Source: Parasalinivibrio latis (lineage in GTDB: Bacteria; Pseudomonadota; Gammaproteobacteria; Enterobacterales; Vibrionaceae). From it: a DNA stretch of 64,000 bases. The first letter of the stretch is position 1; each line of letters begins with the position of its first letter. The stretch is from positions 868,001 through 932,000 of the forward strand of contig NZ_CP098812.1 of assembly GCF_036825535.1 (NCBI RefSeq), read 5' to 3'. Under the pieces are notes generated by a model. It worked only from the letters and a program-made list of their open reading frames with translations, was not told the DNA's origin and made no database searches. Of the stretch, positions 32,632 through 41,981 are shown piece after piece. The translations under genes were made by a program, and so were the position numbers.

Positions 32632-34497
32632 TTAATCTGCCAGATAGCGGCGAATTTGCGCTTCAATTCCTTTTCCATCCAGCTCAAGCTCTTCGTGGAT
32701 CTCCGCTTGGGTTCCCTGGTGGACAAAGTAATCCGGCAGGCCCAACTGGAGTACCGGCTTGCAAAGGCGGTTTTTCATCAGGTATTCAATCACACCGGAA
32801 CCGGCACCACCAGCGATGGCGTTTTCCTCAAGCGTTACCAGAACATCGTGTGTTTTGGCCAATTCAGCAACCAGCTCTTCATCCAGAGGCTTGGCAAACC
32901 GCATATCCGCTACAGTGGCATTGAGTGTGTCAGCGGCTTCCAGCGCACCCGGCAGCAACGTGCCGAAGTTCAGGATGGCCACTTTCTCGCCCTGTCGGCG
33001 CATTACCCCTTTACCAATTGGCAATGCTGTCATTTCCTGCTCGATTTCCGCACCGCAGGCGCTGCCACGGGGGTAACGTACAGCTGTCGGGCCTTCGAAC
33101 ATATGGCCGGTATACAGCATCTGGCGGCATTCATTTTCATCGCTCGGGGTCATAACCACCATATTCGGAATGCAGCGCAGGTAACTGATATCAAAGGCAC
33201 CCTGGTGGGTCTGGCCGTCAGCCCCTACGATGCCACCACGGTCAATGGCAAACATCACCGGCAGGTTCATGATCGCAACGTCATGGATCAATTGGTCATA
33301 GGCGCGCTGCAGGAAGGTTGAATAGATGGCAACGACAGGCTTGTAGCCCCCAATGGCCATGCCCGATGCGAGCGTGACAGCATGCTGCTCGGCAATGGCG
33401 ACATCAAAATACTGATCCGGGTGCTCTTTGGAGAAACGCACCATGCCGGAACCTTCACGCATGGCAGGCGTGATAGCCATCAGCTTATCGTCCTTCTCTG
33501 CCATGTCGCACAACCAATCGCCGAAAATTTTAGAAAAGGTTGGCTTGGTCGCTGAGCTCTTTGGCAGCGTGTCGATACTCAGATCGAACTTAGGGACAGC
33601 ATGGTAACCGATAGGGTCTTTTTCCGCCGGTTCATAGCCCTTGCCTTTGCGGGTAACGATATGCAGGAACTGCGGGCCTTTAAGGTTGCGCATGTTCTTG
33701 AGCGTTTTTACCAGCTCTTCCACATCGTGTCCGTCTACCGGGCCAATGTAGTTAAAGCCGAGCTCCTCAAACAGGGTACCCGGTGCAACCATACCTTTTA
33801 AGTGTTCTTCGGCGCGGCGAACCAGCTCTTTAATCGGCGGTGCGCCGGACAGCACTTTCTTGCCACCTTCACGGATGCTGGTGTAGAAATTTCCTGAAAG
33901 CAGGCGGGCCAGGTGGTTATTCAGGGCGCCAACATTCTCTGAAATCGACATTTCGTTGTCGTTGAGGATCACCAGCATATCCGGGTGGACGTCTCCGGCG
34001 TGGTTCATTGCCTCAAACGCCATGCCGGCGGTAATGGCACCATCACCGATTACACAGGCTACCTTGCGGTTGTCACCGCGTTTTGCTTCAGCAATGGCAA
34101 GGCCAAGGCCGGCGCTGATAGAGGTAGAAGAGTGTCCGACAGAAAGTACGTCGTATTCACTTTCTTCACGCCATGGGAAAGGGTGCAGGCCACCTTTCTG
34201 GCGGATTGTCGGAAGCTGGTCACGACGCCCGGTGAGGATCTTGTGGGGATACGCCTGGTGGCCGACATCCCAGATAATATGATCAAACGGCGTGTTATAG
34301 ACATAGTGCAGGGCAACGGTCAGCTCGACCGCGCCCAGGCCAGAGGCAAAATGGCCGCTGGAGTGGCTGACTGATTTCAGCAAGTAAGTACGCAACTCAT
34401 CACAAAGCTGTGGCAATACCTCCCGAGGAAGGGTGCGAAGCTCTTCCGGGGTATCGGCCAGTGCCAGTGTCGGGTACTTAGAAATATCTAGGGTCAT
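32632..34497 (-). CDS. dxs: 1-deoxy-D-xylulose-5-phosphate synthase
   Basis: Thiamine-diphosphate enzyme, 621 residues, starting the MEP isoprenoid pathway from pyruvate and glyceraldehyde-3-phosphate. The ThDP/Mg motif GDGAITAGMAFEAMN...LNDNEMSIS is near 150-185. DIAEQHAVT-type residues appear as VAIAEQHAVTLASGMA near 370. It is the last gene of xseB-ispA-dxs, 24 bp after ispA. Confidence 0.98.
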   Translation of the reverse strand: MTLDISKYPTLALADTPEELRTLPREVLPQLCDELRTYLLKSVSHSSGHFASGLGAVELTVALHYVYNTPFDHIIWDVGHQAYPHKILTGRRDQLPTIRQKGGLHPFPWREESEYDVLSVGHSSTSISAGLGLAIAEAKRGDNRKVACVIGDGAITAGMAFEAMNHAGDVHPDMLVILNDNEMSISENVGALNNHLARLLSGNFYTSIREGGKKVLSGAPPIKELVRRAEEHLKGMVAPGTLFEELGFNYIGPVDGHDVEELVKTLKNMRNLKGPQFLHIVTRKGKGYEPAEKDPIGYHAVPKFDLSIDTLPKSSATKPTFSKIFGDWLCDMAEKDDKLMAITPAMREGSGMVRFSKEHPDQYFDVAIAEQHAVTLASGMAIGGYKPVVAIYSTFLQRAYDQLIHDVAIMNLPVMFAIDRGGIVGADGQTHQGAFDISYLRCIPNMVVMTPSDENECRQMLYTGHMFEGPTAVRYPRGSACGAEIEQEMTALPIGKGVMRRQGEKVAILNFGTLLPGALEAADTLNATVADMRFAKPLDEELVAELAKTHDVLVTLEENAIAGGAGSGVIEYLMKNRLCKPVLQLGLPDYFVHQGTQAEIHEELELDGKGIEAQIRRYLAD

Positions 34498-34521
34498 AGA
34501 AATTTGACGCTCTGCTCGCTT

Positions 34522-35421
34522 TTAGCTTTTTCGCTCGATCACATATTGAGCGAACGCTTCCAGTTTTTCGGTATTGTAGGGGATCGCACGCAGGGCGTGT
34601 AGTGCTTCTTGATTGAGTTCACGGGTTTTTTCGATCGCACCTTCAAGTCCCAACAACGAAGGGTACGTACTCTTGTCCGCTTGCAGATCAGAACCTTGTG
34701 GTTTCCCCAGTGTCTCAGTATCCCCGGTAATATCGAGAATGTCGTCCTGAACCTGGAATGCGAGGCCCACAGCATCGGCATATTGGTCGAGCTGTTTTAA
34801 ATACTGGACACCTGTCTTACCGGCAGCCATCGCGCCCAGGCGGACGGCGCAGCGGATAAGCGCCCCGGTTTTGTTTACATGGATTTGCTGTAGTGCTTCC
34901 AGCCCAACATGTTTGCCTTCAGCTTCCAGATCCAGGGCCTGGCCGAGACACATGCCGGCTGCACCGGAAGATTGCGCAAGCTCTGCAATCATCTGTACCC
35001 GGTATGGTTCGGCCTTGTCACTGAGCGGGCCCGTTGCCAGTACAGTAAATGCGAGTGTCTGAAGGGCGTCACCGGCAAGAACTGCCGTCGCTTCATCAAA
35101 AGCAATATGGCAGGTCGGCTGGCCTCGGCGAAGCGCATCGTCATCCATCGCAGGCAGGTCATCATGGATCAGGGAGTATGCATGGATACATTCCACGGCG
35201 ACCGCTACGGTATCAATGTCACCTTCATTCGCGCCGAACAGTGTACCCGTCGAATACGACAGGAACGGACGTGCACGCTTACCGCCGAGCAGCAAGCCGT
35301 GACGCATGGCTTTAACCAGATCCAGACCCTGGTGAGCATAGGTATCCAACCAGTGGGCGAGGTTTTCGTTACTGCGGTTCTGAAAGTGCTTGAGCCAGTC
35401 TGACAGGGTTTGGTTACTCAT
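34522..35421 (-). CDS. ispA: Farnesyl diphosphate synthase
   Basis: Prenyltransferase making geranyl and farnesyl diphosphate from IPP and DMAPP. The 299-residue product has the first aspartate-rich motif DDLPAMDDD and the second DDILDITGD, both for Mg-diphosphate binding. The N-terminus overlaps the end of xseB by 8 nt. It supplies undecaprenyl and quinone side-chain synthesis. Confidence 0.97.
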   Translation of the reverse strand: MSNQTLSDWLKHFQNRSNENLAHWLDTYAHQGLDLVKAMRHGLLLGGKRARPFLSYSTGTLFGANEGDIDTVAVAVECIHAYSLIHDDLPAMDDDALRRGQPTCHIAFDEATAVLAGDALQTLAFTVLATGPLSDKAEPYRVQMIAELAQSSGAAGMCLGQALDLEAEGKHVGLEALQQIHVNKTGALIRCAVRLGAMAAGKTGVQYLKQLDQYADAVGLAFQVQDDILDITGDTETLGKPQGSDLQADKSTYPSLLGLEGAIEKTRELNQEALHALRAIPYNTEKLEAFAQYVIERKS

Positions 35422-35662
35422 CGATATCGGCTTCGAATGGGGTCAGCGGGTCATCATCACTTTGTGTCATCAGAATGTCGACACGTTGCTGTGCCTGGGT
35501 CAGGCGCTGTTGGCCTTCGCGGACCAGAGAAATACCCCGTTCAAATTTCTTCAGGGCGTCTTCCAGGGAAAGTTCACCTTTCTCCAGTTGGTCAACGAGG
35601 GTGTCAAGCTCTCCGAGGGTTTCCTCAAAGCTCATATTTTCGGGTTTCTTCTGTGCTGCCAT
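35414..35662 (-). CDS. xseB: Exodeoxyribonuclease VII small subunit
   Basis: Small helical subunit of ExoVII, 82 residues from ATG 35662 (MAAQKKPENMSFEETLGELDTLV...). In-frame ATGs at 35668 and 35674 are alternatives and no ribosome-binding site decides between them. The motif LEKGELSLEDALKKFERGI is diagnostic. First gene of the xseB-ispA-dxs operon. Confidence 0.94.
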   Translation of the reverse strand: MAAQKKPENMSFEETLGELDTLVDQLEKGELSLEDALKKFERGISLVREGQQRLTQAQQRVDILMTQSDDDPLTPFEADIDE

Positions 35663-35691
35663 GATCATAACCATTGCGTTTAGTGCGCAAA

Positions 35692-35719
35692 AGTTAACTC
35701 AGCACTCTGGTTGGGTCAA
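35692..35719 (-). promoter_or_regulatory. Candidate promoter of xseB-ispA-dxs
   Basis: On the minus strand TTGACC (35719-35714), a 16-bp spacer and a weak TTAACT (35697-35692). The rest of the 309-bp xseB/pomA gap is A/T-rich; TAGAAT at 35928-35933 may be the pomA -10. Confidence 0.4.
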
Positions 35720-35971
35720 ACATGAGGCCTAATTTCTGTGCCTGAATCAGAGTTTTCACAACCGGATGCTACTTTTTCCGTCACCCTGAAAAATTGTTTG
35801 GGGAAATGGTGTGTTTCAACCGCCTGAAAAGGAGATGAAAATCGAGTTTCGTGCGCTTTATGCAAAGAATTTGAACTTGATTAACACTAAATTAAGGGAG
35901 CGTGCTGCCGATACCAAACACATAGGTTAGAATTCTCGTGAATAAGATAAAAAACCTTTGGGGAGTGTGCA

Positions 35972-36733
35972 GTGGATCTGGCTACGCTAATTGGCCTTAT
36001 CGGGTCTTTTGCTTTCGTTGTGATGGCGATGCTGTTGGGGGGAACCCTCAGCATGTTCGCAGATGCTCCGTCAGCGTTGATTGTAATCGGTGGTGGCCTG
36101 TTTGTTGTTTTGATGAAATACACCTTGGGTCAGTTTCTCGGAGCGGCAAAAATTGCGGGTAAAGCCTTTATGTTTAAGGCGGATGACCCTGAAGATCTTA
36201 TTGCTAAAATTGTTGAGATGGCAGACGCAGCCCGTAAAGGCGGTTTCCTGGCCCTGGAAGAGATGGAAGTCACCAACTCTTTCATGAAAAAGGGCGTGGA
36301 TATGCTGGTTGACGGGCATGATGCGGATGTTGTGAACATGACGTTGCAAAAGGACATTTCACTGACTGAAGAACGTCATGACATGGGGATCGGTATTTTC
36401 AGCAACCTCGGTGACGTTGCACCGGCGATGGGCATGATCGGTACGCTGGTTGGTCTGGTTGCGATGCTTTCCAACATGGATGACCCGAAGGCAATCGGCC
36501 CGGCGATGGCGGTTGCATTGTTGACCACACTTTACGGTGCAATTATTGCCAACATGATTGCAATCCCTATTGCGGACAAACTCGCGCTCCGTAAAGACCA
36601 GGAAAAAATGAACCGTCGCCTGATCCTGGACGGTTTGCTCGCTATTCAGAATGGACAGAACCCTCGTGTAATCGATGGTTACCTCAAGAACTACCTCAAC
36701 GAGAAGAAACGCAAACTCGACGAGGCAGAGTAA
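35972..36733 (+). CDS. pomA: Sodium-driven flagellar stator protein PomA
   Basis: Inner-membrane stator subunit of the Na+-driven polar flagellar motor, MotA/PomA family, 253 residues with four membrane segments (about residues 1-24, 28-46, 148-170, 180-205). The cytosolic loop between segments two and three carries charged residues for FliG contact (around KKGVDMLVDGHDAD onward). Start is GTG 35972 behind GGGGAG. pomB begins 9 bp after its stop. Confidence 0.96.
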   Translation: MDLATLIGLIGSFAFVVMAMLLGGTLSMFADAPSALIVIGGGLFVVLMKYTLGQFLGAAKIAGKAFMFKADDPEDLIAKIVEMADAARKGGFLALEEMEVTNSFMKKGVDMLVDGHDADVVNMTLQKDISLTEERHDMGIGIFSNLGDVAPAMGMIGTLVGLVAMLSNMDDPKAIGPAMAVALLTTLYGAIIANMIAIPIADKLALRKDQEKMNRRLILDGLLAIQNGQNPRVIDGYLKNYLNEKKRKLDEAE

Positions 36734-36742
36734 GGAGGGAAG

Positions 36743-37666
36743 ATGGAAGAAGAATGCAAATGTCCCCCCCCTGGGCTACCGGCATGGATGGGTACATTCG
36801 CTGACCTGATGTCACTGCTGATGTGCTTTTTCGTACTTCTGCTTTCGTTTTCGGAAATGGATGTACTGAAGTTCAAGCAGATCGCTGGTTCGATGAAATT
36901 TGCATTCGGTGTCCAGAATCTCCTTGAGGTTAAGGATATCCCGAAGGGCACCAGTATCATCGCACAGGAATTCCGGCCCGGACGCCCGGAACCGACCCCT
37001 ATCGAAGTGATTATGCAACAAACTATCGATATGACTCAGAATACCCTTGAGTTCCAGGAAGGGGATTCTGATCGTGCCGGTGGTAACCAGCGTGATTCCG
37101 GCGATTTGAGCGGGGGCAAGAACTCCACGGCAACCGCCCAAAATGACCAGCAAGACGAAAGCCAGGCGATGGCTGAACTGGAACAGACAGTGACACAGGC
37201 TCTCGAGCGTGAAATCGAAGAAGGTGCCATCGAGGTTGAAAACCTTGGCCAGCAATTGGTTATCCGCATTAAGGAAAACGGGGCATTCCCGGCGGGCTCT
37301 GCATTCCTCCAGCCTAAATTCCGGCCTCTTATCCGACAGATTGCCGATTTGGTAAAAGATGTCCCGGGTATTGTCCGGGTCTCCGGCCACACTGACGATC
37401 AACCCCTAGAGTCTGAACTTTACCGCTCAAACTGGGATCTTTCGTCCCAGCGCGCAGTGTCTGTGGCAGAAGAGATGGAGAAGGTCAGGGGGTTTGACCA
37501 TATGCGCTTGCGCGTGGAAGGCCTGGCAGATACAGAGCCACGTTTTGCCAATGACACCCCAGCGAACCGGTCAGCAAACCGACGGGTAGATATCGCGATT
37601 ATGCAGGGTAAACCGGCATATTCCGATGAAATCTCCGCCGAGGGAGCATCAGCGACCGAGCAATAA
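36743..37666 (+). CDS. pomB: Sodium-driven flagellar stator protein PomB
   Basis: Stator subunit that anchors to peptidoglycan and carries the ion-binding aspartate. The single membrane helix (residues about 17-38, WMGTFADLMSLLMCFFVLLL) has Asp21, which corresponds to Na+-binding Asp24 of the Vibrio alginolyticus protein. A Gln/Asp-rich plug and linker follow, then an OmpA-like peptidoglycan-binding domain (about 190-300, VSGHTDDQPL, ANRSANRRVDI). It is 307 residues. Translation is probably coupled to pomA. Confidence 0.96.
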   Translation: MEEECKCPPPGLPAWMGTFADLMSLLMCFFVLLLSFSEMDVLKFKQIAGSMKFAFGVQNLLEVKDIPKGTSIIAQEFRPGRPEPTPIEVIMQQTIDMTQNTLEFQEGDSDRAGGNQRDSGDLSGGKNSTATAQNDQQDESQAMAELEQTVTQALEREIEEGAIEVENLGQQLVIRIKENGAFPAGSAFLQPKFRPLIRQIADLVKDVPGIVRVSGHTDDQPLESELYRSNWDLSSQRAVSVAEEMEKVRGFDHMRLRVEGLADTEPRFANDTPANRSANRRVDIAIMQGKPAYSDEISAEGASATEQ

Positions 37667-37828
37667 ACTCCTTTCAACTGGATCTCCTTATTCAGGGGGA
37701 TCCGGTTCTCGTTTTGGTCTATGGTTACGTTTAGGTATGTCACCAATCAATTCACGCTGAAACCTGCATCTTAGGGTCGTTTGGGTATATAATCCGCACC
37801 TTTGTTGTGGTCCCTGGCGTAACGAGTT

Positions 37829-39277
37829 ATGAAATTCATTGTAAAAATTCACCCGGAAGTCATGGTAAAGAGCGAATCTGTTCGCAAGCGTTTTACCAAG
37901 ATTCTCGAAAGCAATATTCGCAATATTCTCTCCAAGAAAACGGATCGTGTTGCTGTGTTTAACCGCCGTGACCACATTGAAGTGGCACCACGCGACAATG
38001 CGCTGCGTGACGTTGTACTGGAAGTTCTGGTGAACACGCCGGGGATCCACCATGTGCTGGAAGTGGAACAGCACCCGTTCAATGACCTGCACCATATTTA
38101 TGAAATGACGCTGGAAAATGCCCGTGAACACATCGAAGGCAAGACTTTCTGTGTCCGTGCAAAGCGTCGTGGTAACCACGAATTTACCTCTATCGATGTT
38201 GAACGCTATGTTGGCGGTGGCCTGAACCAGGCGGTTGAGTCTGCCCGTGTCCAGTTGAAGAACCCGGACGTGACAGTGCTCCTTGAGGTGGACAAAGAAA
38301 ACCTCAACCTGATTATCAACCGGTTTGAAGGTCTTGGCGGCTTCCCTCTGGGGACTCAGGAAGACGTGCTGAGCCTGATTTCTGGCGGTTTTGATTCAGG
38401 TGTTTCCAGCTACTTGCATATCAAGCGCGGCAGCAAGGTGCATTACTGCTTCTTTAACCTCGGTGGTGCAGCACATGAAATCGGCGTGCAGCAAACCGCT
38501 TATTACCTGTGGAATAAGTTCGGTTCCTCCGCTAAGGTGAAATTTATCTCCATTGATTTTGAGCCGGTAGTGGCTGAAATTCTGGAGAAAATTGATGATG
38601 GCCAGATGGGTGTTATCCTGAAGCGTATGTTCATGCGTGCCGCTTCAATGGCTGCGGATCGTTTCGGTATCCAGGCACTGGTAACCGGTGAGGCTCTGGG
38701 GCAAGTGTCCAGCCAGACCCTGACTAACCTGCGTCAGATTGACGGTGTGACCGATACCCTGATTCTGCGCCCGCTGATTACCTGGGACAAGGAAGACATC
38801 ATCAGGCTGGCCCGTCACATTGGTACGGAAGATTTCGCCAAAACGATGCCTGAGTACTGCGGCGTTATCTCCAAGAAACCAACTGTGAAGGCGGTGAAGG
38901 AGAAGCTGGAAGCAGAGGAAGAGAACTTCAACTTCGATCTGCTGCGCCAGGTAGTGGAGAATGCGAAGGTTATGGATATCCGCGAAATCGGGTCAGTGAC
39001 CCGTGAAAAAGCACCGGAAGTGGAATTGGTTGATGTTGCGGCTGATGGCGCGGTTATTCTGGATATCCGTGCGCCGGAAGAAGAAGATGAGAAGCCGTTT
39101 GAAATGGAAGGTGTGGAAGTAATCCATATTCCTTTCTTCAAACTCTCAACCAAGTTCGGCGATCTTGACCAGAGCAAAACCTACCTGCTCTACTGTGAGC
39201 GTGGTGTAATGAGCCGCCTTCAGGCGCTGTACCTGAAAGAGAACGGTTTCGAAAATGTGAAGGTTTACCGCCCTTAA
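37829..39277 (+). CDS. thiI: tRNA 4-thiouridine synthase / thiamine sulfur carrier ThiI
   Basis: Adenylates U8 of tRNA and transfers persulfide sulfur; also feeds sulfur to the thiazole of thiamine. The 482-residue product has a THUMP domain (about 60-165), a PP-loop SGGFDSGVSS near 187, and a C-terminal rhodanese domain with Cys456 (LLYCERGVMSR), the persulfide site also numbered 456 in E. coli. The second Cys in the MPEYCGVISKKP motif is present. A TATAAT at 37788-37793 may be its -10. No TPP riboswitch is evident. Confidence 0.97.
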   Translation: MKFIVKIHPEVMVKSESVRKRFTKILESNIRNILSKKTDRVAVFNRRDHIEVAPRDNALRDVVLEVLVNTPGIHHVLEVEQHPFNDLHHIYEMTLENAREHIEGKTFCVRAKRRGNHEFTSIDVERYVGGGLNQAVESARVQLKNPDVTVLLEVDKENLNLIINRFEGLGGFPLGTQEDVLSLISGGFDSGVSSYLHIKRGSKVHYCFFNLGGAAHEIGVQQTAYYLWNKFGSSAKVKFISIDFEPVVAEILEKIDDGQMGVILKRMFMRAASMAADRFGIQALVTGEALGQVSSQTLTNLRQIDGVTDTLILRPLITWDKEDIIRLARHIGTEDFAKTMPEYCGVISKKPTVKAVKEKLEAEEENFNFDLLRQVVENAKVMDIREIGSVTREKAPEVELVDVAADGAVILDIRAPEEEDEKPFEMEGVEVIHIPFFKLSTKFGDLDQSKTYLLYCERGVMSRLQALYLKENGFENVKVYRP

Positions 39278-39297
39278 CCTTCCATTTAATTGATAAC

Positions 39298-39325
39298 AAC
39301 CCCGGTTTGAATGCCGGGGTTTTTT
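39298..39325. terminator. Terminator after thiI
   Basis: AACCCCGG / CCGGGGTT with an 8-nt loop and a T-run, between convergent thiI and yajL. Confidence 0.88.
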
Positions 39326-39341
39326 GTATGTTCAACGCTTG

Positions 39342-39953
39342 TTACGCATCGCCTTCAGTAAATTTGTACTCGTAATTGAGGCTTGGCATCGTCGTCATAG
39401 GACGAACCACTTCCAAGGCTTTCTCCTTTCCTCCCAGTGCATAGACAATCTCTACTGCAAACTCCAACGCGCTGCCGGGACCAAGGCTGGTAATGAGCTT
39501 ATGCTCCTTGTCGTGGACAACTCGCCTTGAATTCCTGCGCGCCTCGGGAATCGCGTCAATAAAGCCTGGGTGACAGGTTTTGTAGGCGTTGGGGAAGAAA
39601 TCATGCTTTTGCAGCACCAGTGCAGGCGCAGCACAGATAGCGGCAACGTAGTGGTCATCACTTTGCTGTTGGCTAATCATTTCCTGGATCAGTGCGCTGT
39701 TACCCAAAGTCGTTGCACCATCGACACCACCCGGCAGGACAATGCAGTCGAACTCCTCATCGGCGACCTTCACCAATGGGACGTCGGCAACCAGCTTAAT
39801 GCCGCGCGAGCCGGTAAGCAGTAATTCCCCATCCGGGTCACAACTGGCTGCCACCATTTCAAACCCAGCACGAACCATAATGTCCATGACGGTTACGGCT
39901 TCCAATTCTTCGGTGCCTGTTGCCAGGCAGACCAGTACCTTAGGTGTTTTCAT
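39342..39953 (-). CDS. yajL: DJ-1/PfpI-family protein YajL
   Basis: Cytosolic DJ-1 homolog with chaperone/deglycase-type activity reported for E. coli YajL; also named thiJ. The 203-residue product has the nucleophile-elbow motif AAICAAPALVL with the redox-sensitive Cys107 and Glu17 in the ELEAV segment. Its start overlaps the end of panE by 14 nt, so the two are translationally linked. Confidence 0.94.
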   Translation of the reverse strand: MKTPKVLVCLATGTEELEAVTVMDIMVRAGFEMVAASCDPDGELLLTGSRGIKLVADVPLVKVADEEFDCIVLPGGVDGATTLGNSALIQEMISQQQSDDHYVAAICAAPALVLQKHDFFPNAYKTCHPGFIDAIPEARRNSRRVVHDKEHKLITSLGPGSALEFAVEIVYALGGKEKALEVVRPMTTMPSLNYEYKFTEGDA

Positions 39954-40827
39954 AGCCTTGCTCCAATTCGGTTATTTGCTGCCATAGAGCCCGGTTCTGA
40001 GGCACATCGAGCCCATGGTAATCTGCACGGTCGAGCAAATAACCGGTAATAAATGCATTTTCACTCTGACGATGATAGTGGATATCGCGGTTCATCGATG
40101 AATAATTTTCTGCGGTAGCCAATGCTACCTTCCGGGTGATGAAAAGGACTTCCTGCGGTGTAGTCTCTACGCCTTCAGCAACCATGACTGCAGAGATCTC
40201 TTTGCTCATTTGCTGCCAGGTATCCTGAAAACCGTCATCCAGAAGTTGGCCGTTTTTGCACTGGTGTATGGCGCTTAGAGGGTTAATCATGCAGTTTACG
40301 GCAAGTTTTAACCACAATGCCTGGTGAATATCGGAGTGCCACTGGGTTGAAGGGATAGCTTTATGGACAGAAGAAAGCCATTCCGGTTCTTTGATGTCAG
40401 GGTGGAAAGCGCCGATACGCGTTTCTCCCTGGCCTACATGCCGAAATTCAGAGCTTGTCAGGCGCATGGCACCGTGAGTTGTGGTACCCAGGAAAAGCCG
40501 GTGTGCCTTGGTGTAGCTTTCTATTTTATGTGCGGTCCCCATTCCGTTGTGCAACAACAGAATATCAGCCTTTACAGGAAAGTGTTCAAGCCAGGGTTTC
40601 AGCGCTCCGCAAACCTGAAATGCCTTGGTCGTGACAATGACCAGATCTGCGTGGGCGACTTCGTCTGCAGAATTGGATACAAACTCAACCAGATCCAGCC
40701 CGTTCAGGCAACGTTCAATCCGGTTTTCTTGGTGGCGGGTAAGAAAATGCACCCTGTGACCGCTTTTTGCCAGTTTGATACCAAAGAGGGTACCAATTGC
40801 TCCGGCGCCAACAATAGTGATATTCAC
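39940..40827 (-). CDS. panE: 2-dehydropantoate 2-reductase
   Basis: NADPH-dependent ketopantoate reductase of the pantothenate/CoA pathway. The product is 295 residues. I chose GTG 40827 because it gives the family opening NITIVGAGAIGTLFG and has AAGGG at good spacing; the open frame extends 22 codons upstream with non-homologous residues. The catalytic Lys region (LWLKLAVNCMINPLSAI) is conserved. It is 5' of yajL. Confidence 0.93.
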   Translation of the reverse strand: MNITIVGAGAIGTLFGIKLAKSGHRVHFLTRHQENRIERCLNGLDLVEFVSNSADEVAHADLVIVTTKAFQVCGALKPWLEHFPVKADILLLHNGMGTAHKIESYTKAHRLFLGTTTHGAMRLTSSEFRHVGQGETRIGAFHPDIKEPEWLSSVHKAIPSTQWHSDIHQALWLKLAVNCMINPLSAIHQCKNGQLLDDGFQDTWQQMSKEISAVMVAEGVETTPQEVLFITRKVALATAENYSSMNRDIHYHRQSENAFITGYLLDRADYHGLDVPQNRALWQQITELEQGYENT

Positions 40828-40882
40828 AACATAACCCTTCAATAAATCAGGGAAACAGAATAGCACGGGTTTTTCACATATT

Positions 40883-40905
40883 AAAAAAGGCACCCGGAGG
40901 TGCCT
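40883..40905 (-). terminator. Terminator after ompK
   Basis: On the minus strand AGGCACC, a 4-nt loop, GGTGCCT and then TTTTT. It ends the ompK transcript before panE. Confidence 0.85.
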
Positions 40906-40935
40906 GTTTGAATAGTTTGCAATCTTTGCAGCAAA

Positions 40936-41709
40936 TTAGAAGTTGTACTTCAGGGTATAGATTACTGCGTTTGAGTTGCCGGCACCGCCCAGCTTGTTGA
41001 AAGCATAACGCCACTGTACACCGGTAGTCAGTGACTCGGTTGCATTCCACCAGAAAGCGATAGCACCATTGTAGGACAGGTCATCGGTTTCACCGTTGGC
41101 GTCGAACATTTCATTGGTCTTTTCATCTTTCTTCATAACAGTCACATAATCGGCATTGCGACCAAACTCAGTCTCATGCCAGTTACTCACCATAAAGCTC
41201 TCGCCAAACGCATGGAAGCTGTATGAAGTAGACCAGCCCAGCATACCGCCGTTCATACCGTTGTAATCGTTGGTGGTCGTGTGGTGTGCACCAATCCAAG
41301 GGTTGAAAGACCAACCATTGCCAGAGAATGCATAAGAAAGACCCAGTACGTTGTTACGTGCCTGGAAACCGGTGTTCTGGGTTGAATAGGTTTGTGCAAA
41401 TAGGCGGGTTTCACCCAGACCCAGCTTGTAAGTGATAGAGCCTTTGGTGGTGGTAGCGGTCTGGTTGTCTCCATCCTGGATGTTTTCCAGATCGATGAAG
41501 CCGTACATTTCGCCCCAGTTAAAGCCAGCGCCACCTTCCAGTTCCAGGAATACGAAATCTTCCTTGAAACCGCCTGAACGAGTTTCAGTGCCCTTGGTCC
41601 AATCCAGGTAGTTCACACTCATGTTACCGAAACCGTAAAGGTATTCAGCTTGGGCTGGGATGGCTGCAGTTGCTGCCAGAACACTCAGAGCGACGATAGA
41701 TTTGCGCAT
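40936..41709 (-). CDS. ompK: Tsx-family nucleoside-specific outer-membrane channel (OmpK type)
   Basis: A 257-residue outer-membrane beta-barrel. The signal peptide MRKSIVALSVLAATAAIPAQA is cleaved before EYLYGFGNMSVNYLDW. The C-terminus ends in YTLKYNF, with the terminal Phe recognised by the Bam machinery. It matches the Tsx-like family; in Vibrio the protein is called OmpK and is the receptor of vibriophage KVP40. Nucleoside uptake is inferred from the family and from the CRP/CytR-like promoter. Confidence 0.92.
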   Translation of the reverse strand: MRKSIVALSVLAATAAIPAQAEYLYGFGNMSVNYLDWTKGTETRSGGFKEDFVFLELEGGAGFNWGEMYGFIDLENIQDGDNQTATTTKGSITYKLGLGETRLFAQTYSTQNTGFQARNNVLGLSYAFSGNGWSFNPWIGAHHTTTNDYNGMNGGMLGWSTSYSFHAFGESFMVSNWHETEFGRNADYVTVMKKDEKTNEMFDANGETDDLSYNGAIAFWWNATESLTTGVQWRYAFNKLGGAGNSNAVIYTLKYNF

Positions 41710-41760
41710 TCGTAACCTCTTGCTATTGCTTTCTCAATTGATTAACCGCCGGGGAACTGC

Positions 41761-41856
41761 GGATAACTTGGGATTCGCCGCGAATTCTATGGATTTGCGT
41801 CACAATTTGGAATGCAATGATTGCGCAAACCTTTGCGTATTGTGATCTGGCGCACT
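41761..41856 (-). promoter_or_regulatory. ompK promoter with tandem CRP-like sites and CytR-like motif
   Basis: A distal CRP-like site lies at 41841-41856 (TGTGA-N6-GCACT, 8 of 10) and a proximal one at 41789-41804 (ATGGA-N6-TCACA, 7 of 10), 52 bp centre to centre. A TTATCC at 41766-41761 (minus strand) is a possible -10, which places the proximal site near -41.5. AATGCAAT (41811-41818) between them differs by one base from the CytR octamer AATGCAAC. This layout resembles E. coli deoP2/tsx-type CRP-CytR promoters. Confidence 0.5.
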
Positions 41857-41938
41857 GAAAGAATTTATTTATGGAAGAGAGGATGTGATCTCGGTTCCAT
41901 GCAAGTGGCTGTATAAAAGGGGAATTTGTGCGAATTGA

Positions 41939-41963
41939 CCACCCCGGTAATATTCCGGGGTGG
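41939..41963. terminator. Hairpin after ampG
   Basis: CCACCCCGG / CCGGGGTGG, a 9-bp stem with a 7-nt loop. T-tracts on either strand are short, so termination may be inefficient or Rho-assisted. Confidence 0.55.
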
Positions 41964-41981
41964 TTTGTAACAGACTGTAAA

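Noticed and set aside
37667..37828. TPP riboswitch before thiI
   Set aside because: No CTGAGA-type THI box in the 162-bp gap; thiI also serves tRNA thiolation.
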